A DNA stretch of 16,957 nt, from positions 1 to 16,957 of the forward strand of contig JABDMN010000075.1 in the NCBI GenBank assembly GCA_013001485.1. The letters are read 5' to 3'. Shown piece by piece: positions 1-6,856 of the stretch. Origin of the DNA: Acidimicrobiia bacterium (GTDB lineage Bacteria > Actinomycetota > Acidimicrobiia > Spongiisociales > UBA5794). The translations under genes were made by a program, and so were the position numbers. The notes under the pieces are model-generated. The model searched no databases and was not told where the DNA came from. It was given only the letters and a program-made list of their open reading frames with translations. The stretch's first letter is position 1; each line of letters begins with the position of its first letter.

Positions 1-1165
1 CGGGAAGCCCACACTCCCCCATGGCGTCGGACACCTTCTTGGAGCCGTTTCCGATGTCGATTCGCTCACCATCGACAGCCGCTCTCACCTCGATCCCCGA
101 CTCCACGAGTTCCGCCGGCAAGACGATGCCGGATCGCCCGATCGGGCGAGCAGTATCTCGCCGGGCATCGATCCGATACGGCCCGAACCGGGTGACTCCC
201 GGGGTCTCGAGCCGAACCGGTTCCGGGACGGCAAGCACGGGAGTGGTGGTGATGACGACCCAGGGCCCCTCACGAACCACAGACCAGGCGCCAGAAAGAT
301 CGAGACGGTCGGCGTTCCCAGACGCGGCCGAGCGAACGGCATCCACCTCGCCGGCGTCCCCGGGGAGCCCGCCGTGGACCACTCGCAGGATCCGGCGGAT
401 GGCGCGCGCGGCAACCGCTGGGTCGGCCACCGTCACCTCGGCCGCGGACAGATACCACTCGCCAAGAGACGAACGAGCCTCGATCGACGCGGCAGCAGCC
501 TCGAGGGCGGCGTCATCGGCCCCCAGCAACCGGGCGCTGCGCGCCAGGCCGGCGAACGCTTCGGAGCCAAGCACGTCCTCCAGCACCGGTCCCGCAATGG
601 ACCTGATGCGGTTGCGTCGGTGACCCAGGTCAGCGTTGGATGGGTCGTCGTCGTAGGGCAATCCCAGCGCCTCAGCGATCATCCGCACATCATCTCGAGA
701 CATGGCGAGTAGAGGCCTCACCCAGCGACCATCGACAGGCCGGAGAGCTGCAAGACCCGTCGACCCGGATCCGCGCCCAAGCCGATCAAGCACGGTCTCG
801 GCGACGTCATCGCGCTGATGACCGGTGACGATCCAGTCCTGGGGACCGGCCGTCGACTCGAGCGCAGCCCGTCTCACCGACCGCGCCTGGGCCTCGGGGG
901 ACGGCCCTGCCGGCACCTCGACATGAATCGACTCGAACTCGATGTCGAAGCTGGCGGCGACAGCCTTGGCCGCCAGTTCCATCTGGTCTGAGTCGGGGAG
1001 ACCGTGGTGAACGTGAACCGCTCGCACTTCGCCGCCTCTGTCAGCTGCGACCCGGGCGGCGACCGCCGAATCGGCTCCACCGCTGAGGGCAACGACCAGT
1101 GGACCGGCGGGCACACCGGCGACCGCATCGTCGAGAAGGCGCTTCAGCCGACCCGTGACAGCCAT
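1..1165 (-). CDS. tilS: tRNA(Ile)-lysidine synthase TilS (3' end cut by window edge)
   Basis: TilS attaches lysidine to C34 of the CAU-anticodon tRNA-Ile in the cytoplasm, so that it reads AUA. About 388 codons are visible, and no stop occurs before base 1. The PP-loop ATP-pyrophosphatase motif SGGADS is at residues 28–33. The family motif GHQRDDVAET is at 115–124, and DDPSNAD followed by HRRNRIR is at 173–188, a TilS hallmark. The reading frame continues into a C-terminal part containing GSKKVSDAMG, which matches the TilS C-terminal tRNA-binding region, so only a short tail is missing. The ATG at 1165 lies inside the end of the upstream metallopeptidase-like gene (22-base overlap), indicating translational coupling. 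Identification is by motif order and is strong; the true C-terminus is not visible. Confidence 0.93.
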   Translation of the reverse strand, partial: MAVTGRLKRLLDDAVAGVPAGPLVVALSGGADSAVAARVAADRGGEVRAVHVHHGLPDSDQMELAAKAVAASFDIEFESIHVEVPAGPSPEAQARSVRRAALESTAGPQDWIVTGHQRDDVAETVLDRLGRGSGSTGLAALRPVDGRWVRPLLAMSRDDVRMIAEALGLPYDDDPSNADLGHRRNRIRSIAGPVLEDVLGSEAFAGLARSARLLGADDAALEAAAASIEARSSLGEWYLSAAEVTVADPAVAARAIRRILRVVHGGLPGDAGEVDAVRSAASGNADRLDLSGAWSVVREGPWVVITTTPVLAVPEPVRLETPGVTRFGPYRIDARRDTARPIGRSGIVLPAELVESGIEVRAAVDGERIDIGNGSKKVSDAMGECGLP

Positions 1166-2175
1166 GCGACGGGATCCTCGATTTCGGACAGCGTCGGAAG
1201 GTGCTCCGGCGACTCCCAGGCGTGAGAGACGGCGTCCCACCCACCGATCCTCTCAACCCCGTCGATGAACTTCGCCCCCAGGTCGTATTGACGCATCTTC
1301 ATCTCCAGCCCGATCAGACGAAAGAGACCAGCGGTTCGGGGGTCCTGGCGTCGCGCCTTGAGCATGTGTGACATACGGGCCTGACCGACCAGCTCACGGG
1401 CGCCGATGCGGTCCATGACGACGTGACCGTGTCCCTCGAGCAACGACATCAGGGCCTGCACCCGGTCGACGGCTACGACCTGGTCGGGAGTGGCGAAGAG
1501 TCCGAACAGCCCGCGCTCGTCGACGATGGGTCGTCCCTCGGACGCGGCGGCCCGGGCCTCGGCAGTAATGCGTCTCACCCGCCCCGGCTCCGGCTTGGTC
1601 GAGCCGACCAGTTCCTTGACCAGCGACATGAAGTACCCGCGGAGCCAGGGAACCCCAACGAACTGGAGGCGGTGGGTGCACTCGTGAAGAGCCACCCAGA
1701 ACCTGAATTCGTCAGGACGGAATTCGAACTGCCGTTCCATCCACAGCACGTTGGCGCCTACGAACATCACTGTGTCACCGAACTCGCGGTCCTCGGATGG
1801 CAACACCAGCTCGTATTGACCAAGCACCCGCTTCGCCAGGAATCCCATCACGGCGCCGATTTCGGCACCCATCACGCTGCCGGCGATCTTGGGGCCGAAG
1901 CCCGACTGTGACTCGAGGCGCTCTTCGAGCGGCTCGGTGAGAACGGCCATGGAGGCAAGATTGGCTTCGACCCACTCGGAGCGGCTGACGACGGCGACCT
2001 CCGGCTGACCCGGCGCTCGTAGCCCCGTCTCGGCCTCGACCATCTCACCGGCCCGGGCCACCAGGTCGGGCGCCTGGCGAGCAAACCGGGTCTCGTGATA
2101 GGTCCCCGCCAACGGATAGGAGCCGGCGAAACGACTGGCAACCGAAGTGGCGAGCGACCACCGGACGCTGCTCAC
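1144..2175 (-). CDS. DUF2342 zincin-like metallopeptidase (F420-biosynthesis-associated family)
   Basis: This 343-residue protein belongs to the actinobacterial zinc-dependent metalloprotease/hydrolase family (DUF2342), sometimes labelled coenzyme F420 biosynthesis-associated. Its substrate is not established. The zincin signature HECTH is at residues 164–168, inside FWVALHECTHRLQF. A second conserved block, EGHGHVVMD, is at 247–255 and probably supplies further active-site residues. A short Ala/Gly-rich stretch at about 97–114 (GSVMGAEIGAVMGFLAKR) is typical of the family. The start is GTG at 2175, 13 bases after the stop of the small membrane protein gene, without a clear Shine-Dalgarno sequence. 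The gene overlaps tilS by 22 bases. Its place directly before tilS is a recurring actinobacterial arrangement, which supports the family call but says little about function. Confidence 0.85.
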   Translation of the reverse strand: MSSVRWSLATSVASRFAGSYPLAGTYHETRFARQAPDLVARAGEMVEAETGLRAPGQPEVAVVSRSEWVEANLASMAVLTEPLEERLESQSGFGPKIAGSVMGAEIGAVMGFLAKRVLGQYELVLPSEDREFGDTVMFVGANVLWMERQFEFRPDEFRFWVALHECTHRLQFVGVPWLRGYFMSLVKELVGSTKPEPGRVRRITAEARAAASEGRPIVDERGLFGLFATPDQVVAVDRVQALMSLLEGHGHVVMDRIGARELVGQARMSHMLKARRQDPRTAGLFRLIGLEMKMRQYDLGAKFIDGVERIGGWDAVSHAWESPEHLPTLSEIEDPVAWLSRVG

Positions 2176-2188
2176 GCCCTGGTCGCTT

Positions 2189-2446
2189 TCACTCTGCGAC
2201 GGTGTAGCGGCGCTTGACGCGCCCCAGATAGATGACGATGGATGCCACGATCGACAGAATCGCGATCACCACGAAGAGCGGAGCGAGGAAACGAGCGGTC
2301 CACGGTTGCTCCTCTTCGGCCTCTTCGACGATCTCCACCTCGACGGCGGGTTCGGATTGAAGCGCGATGTTGGTTGCGCCAGCCACCGCTGGAAATGCGG
2401 CGACCAGGGCAACGCCGAGTATCAAAGATGCGAGCAGCCGTTTCAC
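2189..2446 (-). CDS. Small secreted/anchored membrane protein (hypothetical)
   Basis: An 85-residue protein with an N-terminal signal peptide (MKRLLASLILGVALVAAF, likely cleavage after AVAGA at about 20–24). A short acidic stalk follows (EVEIVEEAEEEQ, about 36–47), then one transmembrane helix (about 55–75), and a basic tail with GRVKRRYTVAE. Topology is therefore a short acidic extracytoplasmic segment, one membrane anchor and a cytoplasmic basic tail. No enzymatic motif is present and I do not recognise a named family. It lies 13 bases upstream of the DUF2342 gene and 42 bases downstream of the Cys/His mini-protein gene, all on the same strand. The signal peptide and anchor, together with tight spacing, argue that it is real. 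Confidence 0.7.
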   Translation of the reverse strand: MKRLLASLILGVALVAAFPAVAGATNIALQSEPAVEVEIVEEAEEEQPWTARFLAPLFVVIAILSIVASIVIYLGRVKRRYTVAE

Positions 2447-2488
2447 CGGCCGAGAGCCTAGCCAAGAACCCGGAGATTCCGGCTGGCC

Positions 2489-2683
2489 TCAACTCTCAGG
2501 AACGACTCTGCCTCGCAGACGCGGGTATTTCACGGGTGCGTGGCTGTAGCAATACTCACGCTTGTTGTATCGCGAGAGCCGGGTTTCGCAACTCTCACGA
2601 GCACACTTGCGAGCCTCCGTCGTGGCCTTGGGGGCCCGGGAGGTTCCGAATACCCGCTTTCCCTTCATCACGTTGTCAGACAT
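2489..2683 (-). CDS. Cys/His mini-protein, putative zinc-binding (hypothetical)
   Basis: A 64-residue basic protein. The centre contains CARESCETRLSRYNKREYC followed by YSH, which places cysteines at 27, 32 and 45 and a histidine at 48 (C-x4-C-x12-C-x2-H). This spacing fits a small zinc knuckle. The TRLSxYN...C..H pattern recurs, from memory, in short actinobacterial proteins. Lysine- and arginine-rich segments flank the knuckle, so nucleic-acid or ribosome binding is possible, but this is inference. The gene starts with ATG 30 bases after the anti-sigma factor gene and is probably part of the same transcript as sigR–rsrA. No function is assigned. Confidence 0.68.
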   Translation of the reverse strand: MSDNVMKGKRVFGTSRAPKATTEARKCARESCETRLSRYNKREYCYSHAPVKYPRLRGRVVPES

Positions 2684-2713
2684 GCGTAATCACTCTCTTC
2701 GCATGAGGGACGC

Positions 2714-2956
2714 TCAAGGTCCCTCGGTACCCTCTTCATGTATCAACGCACGAAGGCGGTCGAGAAGTTCCGGCGGGACTTCGTCGCCGCCGCCCTTGTC
2801 ACGAATCACCGACTTGAGATGAGCTTCGAACTCGTAGGCGCCGTCGCATCCCTGGCACCGACGGAGGTGCCATTTCACCCGGGTCGCCTTCCACCGTCCC
2901 ATCTCGCTGTCGAGGTAGGGGTAGATCTGCTCGATTGCGTTTCTGCAGCCGGTCAT
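2714..2956 (-). CDS. rsrA: RsrA-like zinc anti-sigma factor (thiol redox sensor)
   Basis: An 80-residue ZAS-family anti-sigma factor expected to hold the adjacent sigma factor inactive until thiol oxidation releases it. The ZAS motif H30-x3-C34-x2-C37 is clear (WHLRRCQGC), and C4 precedes [13 protein letters not shown]. Aligned from memory to Streptomyces RsrA, C4, H30, C34 and C37 match C11, H37, C41 and C44, the residues needed for zinc binding and the redox disulfide. The non-essential extra cysteines of that protein (3, 31, 61, 62) are not kept. The C-terminal part ([15 protein letters not shown]) matches the family. The ATG at 2956 overlaps the sigma factor stop in an ATGA, which fixes the start and implies coupled, stoichiometric synthesis. 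A longer in-frame reading upstream is a shadow of the sigma gene. Confidence 0.88.
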   Translation of the reverse strand: MTGCRNAIEQIYPYLDSEMGRWKATRVKWHLRRCQGCDGAYEFEAHLKSVIRDKGGGDEVPPELLDRLRALIHEEGTEGP

Positions 2957-3507
2957 AAGATCCCGCGTTCGCTTGCAACGTTCCACAACTTCTTTTGGAG
3001 CGCTTTTCTTCCCCGATGAAGTCGCGACATGACGGTTCCGATCGGAATATCGAGAATCTCGGCGATTTCCTTGTACGAGAAGCCATCTACGTCGGCGAGC
3101 AGAACCGGCATCCGGAAGTTGTCGGGCAGGCCCTCGAGAGCGCCTTTGATGTCGGTGTCGACAATCCCGTCCAGCGCCTGGATCTCGGCCGACGGCGAGG
3201 CGCCGCCGGTGGAGTCTCCGAGTCGCTTGAACAGGTAGAGGTCTTGCAGCTCCCCCAGCTCGACTTCCGATGGACGGCGTTGGCTCTTCCGGTACCGGTT
3301 GATGTAGGTGTTGGTGAGGATGCGATACAGCCATGCCTTGAGGTTCGTGCCGGCCTGGAACGTGTGATAGGACCGGTAGGCCTTGAGGAACGTCTCCTGG
3401 ACGACGTCCTCTGCGTCGGCCGGATTTCGGGTCATGCGCAGGGCGGCGGCATAGAGCTGCGGAGCGAACTCCATCGCATCGCGCTCGAAGTCTGCCTGAT
3501 CCGCCAC
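2953..3507 (-). CDS. sigR: ECF RNA polymerase sigma factor, SigR/SigH type
   Basis: A 184-residue ECF sigma factor for thiol-oxidative stress genes. Region 2 covers about residues 10–75, with [16 protein letters not shown] at 31–46 and the -10-recognition segment [18 protein letters not shown] at 54–71. Region 4 is at about 122–170, with [19 protein letters not shown] and the helix-turn-helix [20 protein letters not shown], typical of SigR/SigH. The start is taken as GTG at 3507 ([10 protein letters not shown]), preceded by a modest purine-rich element (GAGAGCAGG). The immediately following ZAS anti-sigma gene is the expected partner. The last sense codon is TTA, rare in such GC-rich genomes. 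I see no clear SigR-type promoter (GGAAT/GTT) in the 58 bases back to the tRNA gene, so an upstream promoter may serve both. Confidence 0.92.
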   Translation of the reverse strand: MADQADFERDAMEFAPQLYAAALRMTRNPADAEDVVQETFLKAYRSYHTFQAGTNLKAWLYRILTNTYINRYRKSQRRPSEVELGELQDLYLFKRLGDSTGGASPSAEIQALDGIVDTDIKGALEGLPDNFRMPVLLADVDGFSYKEIAEILDIPIGTVMSRLHRGRKALQKKLWNVASERGIL

Positions 3508-3534
3508 GGCTGCCTGCTCTCACTCCTGCCGGTA

Positions 3535-3561
3535 GCTGGCAGCCTGATGCTGGCAGCCTGA
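3535..3561. repeat. Two tandem copies of a 13-base word (period 14)
   Basis: The plus-strand word GCTGGCAGCCTGA occurs at 3535–3547 and again at 3549–3561, separated by one base. It fills about half of the spacer between the tRNA-Thr 3' end and the sigR start, so it lies in the probable 5' leader of sigR. It could be a regulator site pair or a replication-slippage remnant; nothing decides between these. Confidence 0.8.
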
Positions 3562-3565
3562 ATCG

Positions 3566-3638
3566 AGCCGGAGACGGGAATCGAACCCGTGACCTACGCA
3601 TTACGAGTGCGTCGCTCTACCGACTGAGCTACCCCGGC
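3566..3638 (-). tRNA. tRNA-Thr (anticodon CGT)
   Basis: Read on the minus strand, the cloverleaf folds fully. The acceptor stem GCCGGGG pairs with CTCCGGC (one G·T). The D arm begins TAGCTCAGTCGGTAGAGC. The anticodon stem ACGCA/TGCGT encloses the loop CTCGTAA, giving anticodon CGT for threonine codon ACG. The T arm is ACGGG-TTCGATT-CCCGT. The discriminator base is T, and CCA is not encoded. Length is 73 bases. It sits 58 bases upstream of sigR on the same strand. Confidence 0.96.
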
Positions 3639-3649
3639 GATGGCCGGGG

Positions 3650-3655
3650 AGGATA
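3650..3655 (-). promoter_or_regulatory. Possible -10 box for tRNA-Thr
   Basis: The minus strand reads TATCCT 11 bases before the tRNA 5' end, a sensible distance for a -10 element giving a leader of a few bases. No good -35 is visible at 16–19 bases further upstream (the best is TTCTGG or CTGGCG), so this is a weak call. Confidence 0.3.
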
Positions 3656-3690
3656 CCGCACCGTTCTCCAGGCGCCAGAAACGCCGGCGA

Positions 3691-4656
3691 TCAGCCCTTG
3701 ACGCTGCCGGCCAGGATGCCTCGTACGAAGTACCGCTGGAGCGCGAAGAACACAGCCAGTGGGAACACGGTCTGGACGAACGCCCCCGCCGCGAGCACGT
3801 GTTCTCGTAATCCGAACTCACCAGCGAGTGACGCGATCGCCACAGTCGCAGGTAGCGCGTCACGGTTGCCGCCGATCATCGTGAGTGCGATCAGATAGTC
3901 GTTCCAGGTCCACAGGAACTGGAAGATGGCGAACGCAGCCAGCACGGGCACCGACAACGGAACCACGAGCCGCCAGAAGATCGTGAAGTGGTCGGCACCG
4001 TCGATGCGGGCAGACTCGAACAGATCACTTGGCAGTCCCGAGATGTAGTTGTGCAGCAGGAAGATGGCGAACGGGAGCGCGAACCCGGTGTGGGTGAGCC
4101 AGACCGCAGGGATCTCACCCGCCAACCCCATATCCGGGAACAAAGTGAGCGTCCTGTCGAGGAACGGAATCGTCAACGCCGCGCCATTCGAGTAGAGCTG
4201 GAGCAACGGGATCAGCGACATCTGGAGCGGAATCGCAAGCAACGAGACGGTGACGATGAACAACCACTCACGGCCCTTGAAGTCGATCCAGGCGAATGCG
4301 TACGCCGCAAACGCTGCGATCGCAATCGGGATGATCGTGGCGGGGATCGCAATGGCAAACGAGTTGACCAGCGCCTGGCCGAGCCCTCCCGTGGCGCCGG
4401 ATCCCAGCACCTCCGTGTAGTTGTCGAGCGTGAACCCACCCTCAGTGAACGCGTTCCAGAAGCCCGAGTTGCGCTGAGCGTCGCGGGTTCTGAATGAGTT
4501 GATGAACAAGCTGAAGGTGGGCAGCGACCACACCATGACCAGCAGCCACAACACCCATGTCGGGATCGACCTGAGGACCCGGTATACCCGCGACCCGAGC
4601 GCCTGCTCGGTCTCGCCTGCAATGTGTACGTCTTGGGGGTTTGTTGTCACTGCCAT
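3691..4656 (-). CDS. Carbohydrate ABC transporter permease, MalG/AglG-like
   Basis: A 321-residue inner-membrane permease of the MalG type with six membrane segments: about 32–52, 97–125, 130–150, 185–205, 236–258 and 290–310. The EAA loop that docks the ATPase is at about 210–232 (DLFESARIDGADHF then TIFWRLVVP). The C-terminus ...QRYFVRGILAGSVKG is typical of AglG-like alpha-glucoside permeases, as is YTEVLGSG near residue 80. The ATG at 4656 shares its A with the stop of the large permease (TGATG), so the two permeases are translationally coupled. It is the last gene of the transporter set, and no ATPase follows before the tRNA. The substrate family is inferred from resemblance and not proven. 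Confidence 0.9.
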   Translation of the reverse strand: MAVTTNPQDVHIAGETEQALGSRVYRVLRSIPTWVLWLLVMVWSLPTFSLFINSFRTRDAQRNSGFWNAFTEGGFTLDNYTEVLGSGATGGLGQALVNSFAIAIPATIIPIAIAAFAAYAFAWIDFKGREWLFIVTVSLLAIPLQMSLIPLLQLYSNGAALTIPFLDRTLTLFPDMGLAGEIPAVWLTHTGFALPFAIFLLHNYISGLPSDLFESARIDGADHFTIFWRLVVPLSVPVLAAFAIFQFLWTWNDYLIALTMIGGNRDALPATVAIASLAGEFGLREHVLAAGAFVQTVFPLAVFFALQRYFVRGILAGSVKG

Positions 4657-6764
4657 CAGGCTGCCGCCTTCTGCATCCGCCGGATATTGATGTACATGAT
4701 CGGGAGCACCGACACGAAGAGGATCACGGCGAGCGCCGAACCGAGCCCGAAGTCGAGCTCAGTGAAGGCTCTCTGCCACATTTCATTGGCGATCACCTCC
4801 GTGTCGAAGTTGCCGTTGGTCATGACCTTCGGAATATCGAACACCTTCATGACCAGCACGATCAGGGTGGTCACCACCACCCCGATGGTGGGAGCAATCT
4901 GCGGAATCACCACGCTCCAGAACGTCTGGTTCTCAGTCGCACCGTCGACCTTCGCCGCCTCGATGAGCTCGGCAGGAACCGCTTTGATGGCGGCCGAGAA
5001 GATGACCATCGTGAAGCCGGTCTGAATCCAGATCAAGACCACCATCATCCACACGTTGTTGAAGGGCGACTCGGTGAGGAACTTCACTGTGTCTGCCTCG
5101 ACGTCGGCACCTAGGCCGGGGCCGATGAACCGCCACGCCAGCCAGAGGAACGGAATCGCCGTGATCACCGACCCCCAGGCGACCCCGGGGACGTTGTGGC
5201 TGAATCCGCGATAGGCGAGATAGCCGAGCATGGCCACGACGACGAGCATGATGCCGGCGGCGATGGCACTGCTTCCACCTGAGCCGCTGACATCGCCTAA
5301 CCACACCCAGATTGCGTTGAAGACACCGGTCTGGACCTCGCCCTCGGGTCGGGCGATGTACATGAACCGCCAGATGATGGCGGCCCCGACGAACGAGATG
5401 GCCATCGGCATGAAGATGATCGACTTGGCGAGGCTCTCCATCGCGGATCGATCGGCGAGGACGGCGATCGCAAGACCGAACACCGTCGCCAGGATCGTCA
5501 CGGTGAAGACCCACCACAGGTTGTTCATGATCGTGCCCCGAAGCACGGTTCCGAGCGAGAACACGCCGATGAACGAGCCGACGGCAATCGAGCCCGTCGA
5601 TGCGCCGCCCGACTGGAACCGTTGGCCGCGATTGGCGCCAGCCACGAAACCGACCAGAACGCCGATCAGGGCGATCACGACACCGATCTGGAACAGCTGG
5701 CTCGTGAAGATGTCCGTCCAGTTGCTCAGGTTGATGGTGTTCGGGTCGGTGAAGAGATTTCCGTAGTTCTCCCCGCCGACGAATTCTGCGGTGTCGGTGA
5801 AGATGAACAGCGAGAAGATGAACAGAGTGGCCCCGCCCAGGTAGGTACCGAGCGAGATGCCATTGCCCTTGTAGCCACCGCCATTGCGACTGCCCTGGTA
5901 GAAGCCGTAGCCGACGCCGATCAGCACGAGCACGACAGCGGCAATGAAGAACGGCTCACCGAAGATGCCGGTCCAGGTCGAGTAAGGCTCGCGCTCAGCC
6001 GTCTGGGAGAAGAACGCCAGGTTGAACAGCGAGAGGTAGATCGTGCGCACGGTCGGGATGACCAGAGTGATCCCGATGAAGATGAGAGCCGGGGCCACGA
6101 AGATGATGGCGCGAGCTCGCTCGGACAGCATCGTGCGGTCCTTGTGTGTGTACACCTTTGCCATCCCGGCATACACGCCGAGTCCGGCACCAACGATGAG
6201 GCTCACGATGACGGCCTGAGCCGCCGTGCCGCCATCGCCCGGGCCTCCCCAGGCTCCGAGCGCGAACCCGAGGGTGCCTCCGAGGACGAGGGACCGGATG
6301 GTGCCCTTGCGGAGGAACATGATGGCGCCGCCGATCACGAGACCTGCCACCAGACCGGTGATTGTGGGACCGACGTCGAGGCGAGGTCGGGCTTCCTCGA
6401 CGAGCGTGAGTCCGAGGATCAGCCCCAGAACGGCGCCGCCACCGACACCGACCATGAGCCGTTGGTTTCGATCAGTCAGCCGGGCGAGGAAGAAGCCCAC
6501 GGCACCGCCGACGATGGCCGCGACGATCGCCTGCCACGGGATCTTGGTCGGGTTGCGGCCGCCTCCAACCTCGAGAGCGGTAATGGCCCGGTTCCCAAAC
6601 AGCCAGAAGAAGAAGATGAGCACGAGCCCGCCACCCGCTACCGCACCGAAGATCTCCCACCTGGTGGGAGCGAGGTCGAAGAGGAGGTTGGCTCCAATGA
6701 AGATCACGGCGCTCAGCCCTACGGCAATCAGCGTCCCGATCACCATCTCGAGAATCTTCTCCAC
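4656..6764 (-). CDS. Greatly enlarged carbohydrate ABC permease, MalF/AglF-like
   Basis: A 702-residue permease; ordinary AglF/MalF-like permeases of this group have about 300 residues. The recognisable core is split. Residues about 213–245 hold the first core helix (RARAIIFVAPALIFIGIT). EFVGGENYGNLFTDP is at about 327–341. NNLWWVFTVTILATVFGLAI, about 414–433, begins the central helices. The EAA loop is at about 599–623 (ELIEAAKVDGATENQ). The rest is added membrane protein: an N-terminal extension of about 210 residues with six or seven Gly/Ala-rich helices, two similar modules at 264–319 and 349–404, and another helix pair at about 500–546. I chose GTG 6764 because GGAGGGAGG lies six bases upstream. 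The earlier in-frame start at 6815 falls inside a strong hairpin. It is coupled to the next permease by TGATG. The core permease identity is certain; the role of the additions is unknown. Confidence 0.9.
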   Translation of the reverse strand: MEKILEMVIGTLIAVGLSAVIFIGANLLFDLAPTRWEIFGAVAGGGLVLIFFFWLFGNRAITALEVGGGRNPTKIPWQAIVAAIVGGAVGFFLARLTDRNQRLMVGVGGGAVLGLILGLTLVEEARPRLDVGPTITGLVAGLVIGGAIMFLRKGTIRSLVLGGTLGFALGAWGGPGDGGTAAQAVIVSLIVGAGLGVYAGMAKVYTHKDRTMLSERARAIIFVAPALIFIGITLVIPTVRTIYLSLFNLAFFSQTAEREPYSTWTGIFGEPFFIAAVVLVLIGVGYGFYQGSRNGGGYKGNGISLGTYLGGATLFIFSLFIFTDTAEFVGGENYGNLFTDPNTINLSNWTDIFTSQLFQIGVVIALIGVLVGFVAGANRGQRFQSGGASTGSIAVGSFIGVFSLGTVLRGTIMNNLWWVFTVTILATVFGLAIAVLADRSAMESLAKSIIFMPMAISFVGAAIIWRFMYIARPEGEVQTGVFNAIWVWLGDVSGSGGSSAIAAGIMLVVVAMLGYLAYRGFSHNVPGVAWGSVITAIPFLWLAWRFIGPGLGADVEADTVKFLTESPFNNVWMMVVLIWIQTGFTMVIFSAAIKAVPAELIEAAKVDGATENQTFWSVVIPQIAPTIGVVVTTLIVLVMKVFDIPKVMTNGNFDTEVIANEMWQRAFTELDFGLGSALAVILFVSVLPIMYINIRRMQKAAA
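5127..5267 (-). repeat. Third inserted membrane hairpin in the large permease
   Basis: Encodes residues about 500–546, two helices joined by a short loop, placed between core segments FNAIWVWLGD and FNNVWMMVVLIWIQTGF. GYLAYRG in it resembles GYGFYQG of the first duplicated module, but wider similarity is weak. It may be a diverged third copy or an independent insertion. Confidence 0.4.
5553..5720 (-). repeat. Internal protein repeat, copy 2 (large permease)
   Basis: Encodes residues 349–404, beginning WTDIF and ending GVFSL. It aligns without gaps to residues 264–319 of the same protein (offset 85) with 22 identities in 56 positions by my count, including WT.IF, VV..LIGV..GF..G and FSL. It lies between EFVGGENYGNLFTDP and the core helix NNLWWVFTVT. 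Confidence 0.75.
5808..5975 (-). repeat. Internal protein repeat, copy 1 (large permease)
   Basis: Encodes residues 264–319, beginning WTGIF and ending FIFSL: a helix, a Gly-rich polar loop (QGSRNGGGYKGNG), and a second helix. It is the partner of the copy at 5553–5720. It sits just after the first core helix, before EFVGGENYGNLFTDP. Confidence 0.75.
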
Positions 6765-6770
6765 CGAATT

Positions 6771-6779
6771 CCTCCCTCC
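6771..6779 (-). promoter_or_regulatory. Strong ribosome binding site deciding the large permease start
   Basis: The minus strand reads GGAGGGAGG, then six bases (AATTCG), then GTG at 6764–6762. This strong match with ideal spacing is why the GTG is preferred over the upstream in-frame ATG at 6815. Confidence 0.75.
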
Positions 6780-6802
6780 GCGAGTGGGTCTGGAAGCTAA
6801 CA

Positions 6803-6830
6803 GGGGCGCCTGCACGAATGCAGGCGCCCC
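6803..6830 (-). terminator. 12-bp perfect hairpin with UUCG loop between binding protein and permease genes
   Basis: In the transcript the arms are GGGGCGCCUGCA and UGCAGGCGCCCC around the tetraloop UUCG, an extra-stable combination. It follows the binding-protein stop by 26 bases and precedes the permease GTG by 38. No uridine run follows (UGUUAGC), so full intrinsic termination is doubtful. The placement suggests an mRNA-stabilising or attenuating element that raises binding protein over permease, as is known for malE–malF regions. Confidence 0.7.
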
Positions 6831-6856
6831 CGTTGTTGGGTTAGTGGTTCAGCGGC

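Noticed and set aside
2470..2482. Small CCGGA-GAT-TCCGG hairpin just after the Cys/His mini-protein gene
   Set aside because: Only five pairs and no U tract, so I do not call it a terminator.
2957..3601. Long N-terminal extension of the anti-sigma factor
   Set aside because: It is an out-of-frame shadow of sigR and the tRNA; the ATGA junction gives the true start.
3670..3690. Possible terminator after the last permease gene (GGCG...CGCC)
   Set aside because: Four-pair stem without a U run; too weak to support termination.
5622..6800. Long plus-strand open frame (392 residues) opposite the large permease
   Set aside because: It is antisense to a protein with clear permease motifs; its acidic, low-complexity His/Asp/Glu-rich translation is a typical GC-phase shadow.
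6765..6815. Upstream in-frame ATG start of the large permease
   Set aside because: The ATG lies in the loop/arm of the strong hairpin and has no ribosome site, whereas GTG 6764 has GGAGGGAGG at six bases.
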